Part shown: piece by piece, positions 61,908-64,000 of the stretch
How the letters are laid out: each line of letters starts with the position of its first letter
Position numbering within the stretch: position 1 is the stretch's first letter
Source of the DNA: Syntrophomonas sp. DTU018
GTDB taxonomy: Bacteria > Bacillota > Syntrophomonadia > Syntrophomonadales > Syntrophomonadaceae
Direction of reading: 5' to 3'
Length of the DNA stretch: 64,000 bases
Assembly (NCBI GenBank): GCA_001513155.1
Contig: LFSR01000002.1
Location: 1-64,000, forward strand
Translations under genes and position numbers: made by a program
Notes under the pieces: model-generated
Databases searched by the model: none
The model's input: the letters and a program-made list of their open reading frames with translations, nothing else
Told to the model about the DNA's origin: nothing

Positions 61908-62705
61908 ATGGAAAACTACAAGGGGAAAGAGTATAATACCATTTTGGCCTGGGTGGAGGACAATATTGGCTATGTTCAATTAAATCGGCCCAAGGCATTC
62001 AATGCGATCAATGAAACACTGCTGAATGAATCCTATGAGGTAATGAATCTTATGTCCGAGGATCCTGAGGTTCGGTGCATCATTATCCACGGGCACGAAA
62101 ATGTATTTGCTGCTGGCGCAGATCTGAAGGCTGTAGCCAACTATAATGCCTTCCAGGCCCGCAACTTCCTGGATCTGGTTCACCGTACCATCTACGCTAT
62201 TGAAGACAACCACAAACCAGTAATCGCTGCCGTTAATGGCCTGGCCTTAGGCGGAGGGCTGGAGTTAATGCTGGCTTGCGACATCCATATTGTAGCTGAC
62301 AATGCCACTTTCGGACTGCCGGAGATAAATTTGGGTATATTCCCCGGTGGCGGAGGAACCCAGAGGATGCCGCGTCATACCTCCATCTGCATAGCCAAGC
62401 AGTATGTATTCACCGGTGATTTCTTTGATGCTCAGACCGCTTATCGGATCGGCCTGGTCAACATGGTCGTACCGGCTGCCGAGGTAATGGATACCGCCAA
62501 GAAGATGGCTCGCAAGATCAGCCGTAAGAGTCCTTTGGCCTTGCGGGAAGCCAAGCAGTCTGTCAACAATTCCATGAATATGGATATCAAGACCGGCTGC
62601 AGAGCAGAGCAGATAGCTTGGTCCATGCTGTTTAGTTCCGAAGACCAGAAAGAAGGCATGAAAGCCTTCTTGGAAAACCGCAAAGCAGAGTTCAAGGGCC
62701 GTTAA
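61908..62705 (+). CDS. Enoyl-CoA hydratase (crotonase)
   Basis: 265 residues behind AAGGGGG. Both catalytic glutamates are present: Glu119 in GGGLELMLACD and Glu139 in FGLPEINLG, with the oxyanion loop AAGADLKA and GGGGTQRMPRH. It hydrates 2-enoyl-CoA to 3-hydroxyacyl-CoA in beta-oxidation. No other beta-oxidation gene is adjacent. A terminator follows, abutted by an R1 repeat. Confidence 0.93.
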   Translation: MENYKGKEYNTILAWVEDNIGYVQLNRPKAFNAINETLLNESYEVMNLMSEDPEVRCIIIHGHENVFAAGADLKAVANYNAFQARNFLDLVHRTIYAIEDNHKPVIAAVNGLALGGGLELMLACDIHIVADNATFGLPEINLGIFPGGGGTQRMPRHTSICIAKQYVFTGDFFDAQTAYRIGLVNMVVPAAEVMDTAKKMARKISRKSPLALREAKQSVNNSMNMDIKTGCRAEQIAWSMLFSSEDQKEGMKAFLENRKAEFKGR

Positions 62706-62732
62706 TTTAAAACTTGAAACAGGCTAAAACTC

Positions 62733-62765
62733 AAGCCCCCTGCCTGACCCAAAGGCAGGGGGCTT
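62733..62765 (+). terminator. Terminator hairpin abutted by an R1 element
   Basis: AAGCCCCCTGCCT / AGGCAGGGGGCTT 13-bp perfect stem. The expected T run is missing because the repeat starts with CAGACTGTC on the next base. Confidence 0.85.
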
Positions 62766-63159
62766 CAGACTGTCAAAGAAGTCTTTTAGCGGTTAGACGT
62801 TCGAGATTGCCACGCCCCTCCGGGGCTCGCAATTATCACCTGAAGCACAGGCCACGATGAATGAAAAGTCCTCTTATGTGTCATTGCGAGCCCCTGAAAG
62901 GGGCGCGGCAATCTCATTCGTCTATCTGTCTCCCCGATTAAGATCGCCACGCGCTATGCGCTCGCGATGACACAATGGTTGCCTTTTTACTGACATGAAA
63001 GCCATTTTCACAGCAATGACAATCAAGAATTCCTTTCATAGCGATGACAGGCTTAAGTTTTCGTTTATCGTGGCCTGTTCTACTGGTGACAATTGCGAGA
63101 CACGAAGTGCCGTGGCAATCTCAAAAGCAAAACCACTAATAGACTTTTCTGACGCTCTG
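62766..63159. repeat. R1 composite element (394 bp)
   Basis: The left end, CAGACTGTCAAAGAAGTC through the first half-unit, equals the start of the full element at 42191. From about 62832 it switches to a near-identical inverted copy of 16193-16390. The right end AGACTTTTCTGACGCTCTG is an inverted version of the left end. So it is a mosaic with inverted termini around two additional palindromic units. It occupies most of the 62706-63213 gap. Confidence 0.8.
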
Positions 63160-63161
63160 AG

Positions 63162-63187
63162 AGCCTGCCTTCAACTGAGGGCAGGCT
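63162..63187. terminator. Hairpin abutting the right end of the R1 composite, next to minC
   Basis: AGCCTGCC / GGCAGGCT stem three bases beyond the repeat end and 27 bases from the minC stop. Probably the minC terminator, again touching an R1 end. Confidence 0.7.
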
Positions 63188-63213
63188 TTAAATACTTTGG
63201 CCGGGTCTGTTAT

Positions 63214-63858
63214 TTACTTGCGGCCACGCCCCAGATTTTCCCGGGGGTTGTACATTTTGATACATATCCCATCTTCATCAACATAGGCTATTTCCGGGTA
63301 AGGACGGTTGGTTTGGTCTTCAGGTGCACGGGATATTCGATCAGCAATCCTTATCTGGCTGGGAACCAGATTCAGGGCAAATACTATGCTGCTGGTATCT
63401 CCATAATAACCGGCATGAGCTATTCCGCCCAGTTTGCCTAATACAATAATGTCACCGCCGGCAATGATTTCGGCGCTTTCATGTACGTCCCCCCACACCA
63501 CTACAGTTCCTTCCGATTTAACTTTCTGACCGCTGCGCAAATTTTTGTGAATAAATAAATCGCCCGAAACCCGGGTATTGCTGGAACTAGAGGGAGGGGG
63601 AGCTGATCCGGTTGATTTGCGAACCGGCAGTTCGGTATTATTGAGGACCATACCGTAGTTCAGGCATAATTGCTGCAGAGCAGCTACTTCTTCCAAAGAC
63701 AGATTAGCCAGACCGCTGCCGCTGAATACCACCCGGGACCCCTTGAATAATTGCTGGTTATTTTTTATTTTCTCGTCCAGTTCACGATACAAATCGCTGA
63801 AAGGAGCGGTATCAAATATCATCAACAGGTTGCCGTTGACACCTTTGATTTTAACCAT
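63214..63858 (-). CDS. minC: Septum site-determining protein MinC
   Basis: 214 residues. The amino-terminal domain (LLMIFDTAPFSDLYRELDEK, VVFSGSGLANLSLEEVAAL) is joined by a Ser/Pro-rich linker to the C-terminal beta-helix (VWGDVHESAEIIAGGDIIVLGKLGGIAHAG in part, ALNLVPSQIRIADRI). MinC blocks FtsZ assembly away from midcell. It lies 10 bases after a MinE-like gene on the same strand. minD is not visible and may lie beyond the window. Confidence 0.93.
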   Translation of the reverse strand: MVKIKGVNGNLLMIFDTAPFSDLYRELDEKIKNNQQLFKGSRVVFSGSGLANLSLEEVAALQQLCLNYGMVLNNTELPVRKSTGSAPPPSSSSNTRVSGDLFIHKNLRSGQKVKSEGTVVVWGDVHESAEIIAGGDIIVLGKLGGIAHAGYYGDTSSIVFALNLVPSQIRIADRISRAPEDQTNRPYPEIAYVDEDGICIKMYNPRENLGRGRK

Positions 63859-63868
63859 TTTTGGGGTA

Positions 63869-64000
63869 TTACCTGCCTTTTATCGGTATGCTGATGTCCA
63901 ATGCAGTATTGCGTCCTTCTGTTATCAAACGTACTTCAGGAGTGCCATCAATATCCAAATGTTTGGATATAACCGCAATAATCTCTTCCTTGAGAGTGTT
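63869..64000 (-). CDS. minE: MinE-like cell division topological specificity factor, C-terminal part
   Basis: The last 43 residues of a gene running off the right edge. [16 protein letters not shown] and [17 protein letters not shown] match the MinE topological-specificity domain (E. coli LRKDILEVICKYVQID and ISILELNVTLP). It directly precedes minC, whereas the usual order is minC-minD-minE. Short fragment, so moderate confidence. Confidence 0.65.
   Translation of the reverse strand, partial: NTLKEEIIAVISKHLDIDGTPEVRLITEGRNTALDISIPIKGR

Noticed and set aside
62995-63441. 148-codon plus-strand frame at the right end
   Set aside because: Half repeat, half antisense to minC.

Overview
The window looks like a chromosomal segment of a strictly anaerobic, endospore-forming Bacillota of the fatty-acid-oxidising, Syntrophomonas type. 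This is inferred from content, not from a database match. The signs are beta-oxidation-type genes (acyl-CoA ligase, SDR reductase, three crotonase or CoA-ligase loci), three sets of CoA-transferases, spore genes (SleB-like hydrolase, YheC/D-like ATP-grasp), a Trp T-box, PerR with a reverse rubrerythrin, and frequent TTG/GTG starts behind strong Shine-Dalgarno sequences. No rRNA, tRNA, CRISPR array, phage or transposase gene was seen.

Layout. 0-2 kb: acyl-CoA ligase (cut by the left edge) and an SDR reductase. 2-6 kb: YIP1 protein plus a MacAB-like export operon. 6.3-8.3 kb: glutaconate-type CoA-transferase pair. 8.3-11.6 kb (minus): YheC/D-like protein, lactate-permease-like carrier and TatA. 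11.8-18.8 kb: DUF438-hemerythrin-PAS protein, cydB with a 5'-truncated cydA, DegV, a MerR/TipA regulator and a frameshifted flavodiiron protein. 19-22.6 kb: FmdE plus a BtuCDF-type metal or cofactor importer behind a terminator-bearing leader. 22.7-27.6 kb: a compact respiratory module (TatA, CcsA, ResB, pentaheme cytochrome c and, divergently, a Tat-exported flavoprotein lipoprotein), followed by a sigma-54 activator and a PucR-type regulator. 31-35 kb: MarR-MATE pair and a GlcD-type FAD oxidase. 35-38.4 kb: TrpXYZ-like ABC importer under a tryptophan T-box. 38.4-39.1 kb: two divergent paralogous CPxC proteins. 39.9-42 kb: a decayed second flavoprotein lipoprotein and a NusG-II membrane protein. 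42-52 kb: thioesterase, EamA transporter, nitroreductase, PerR/rubrerythrin, MORN protein, atypical crotonase, tandem CoA-transferases with a sigma-54-like promoter, small lipoprotein, Mop pseudogene and carbonic anhydrase. 52-57 kb: BceRS-BceAB-type module. 57-64 kb: SleB, CoA-disulfide-reductase/rhodanese fusion, branched-chain aminotransferase, enoyl-CoA hydratase, MinC and the end of a MinE-like gene.

The genes fit an organism that activates and oxidises acyl chains, swaps CoA between acids, and can send electrons across the membrane through a multiheme cytochrome to an exported flavoprotein of unknown substrate. Four loci are visibly broken: cydA, the flavodiiron gene, the second flavoprotein and mop. 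Either oxygen-defence and accessory respiratory functions are decaying, or some of the single-base lesions are assembly errors.

Two dispersed palindromic repeat families occupy many of the intergenic gaps. The first is a REPIN/MITE-like 153-bp element whose full copies sit against rho-independent-terminator hairpins. One copy is flanked by perfect 34-bp direct repeats of the whole terminator hairpin. This repeat family and the 22.7-27.6 kb respiratory module are the most interesting parts of the window.
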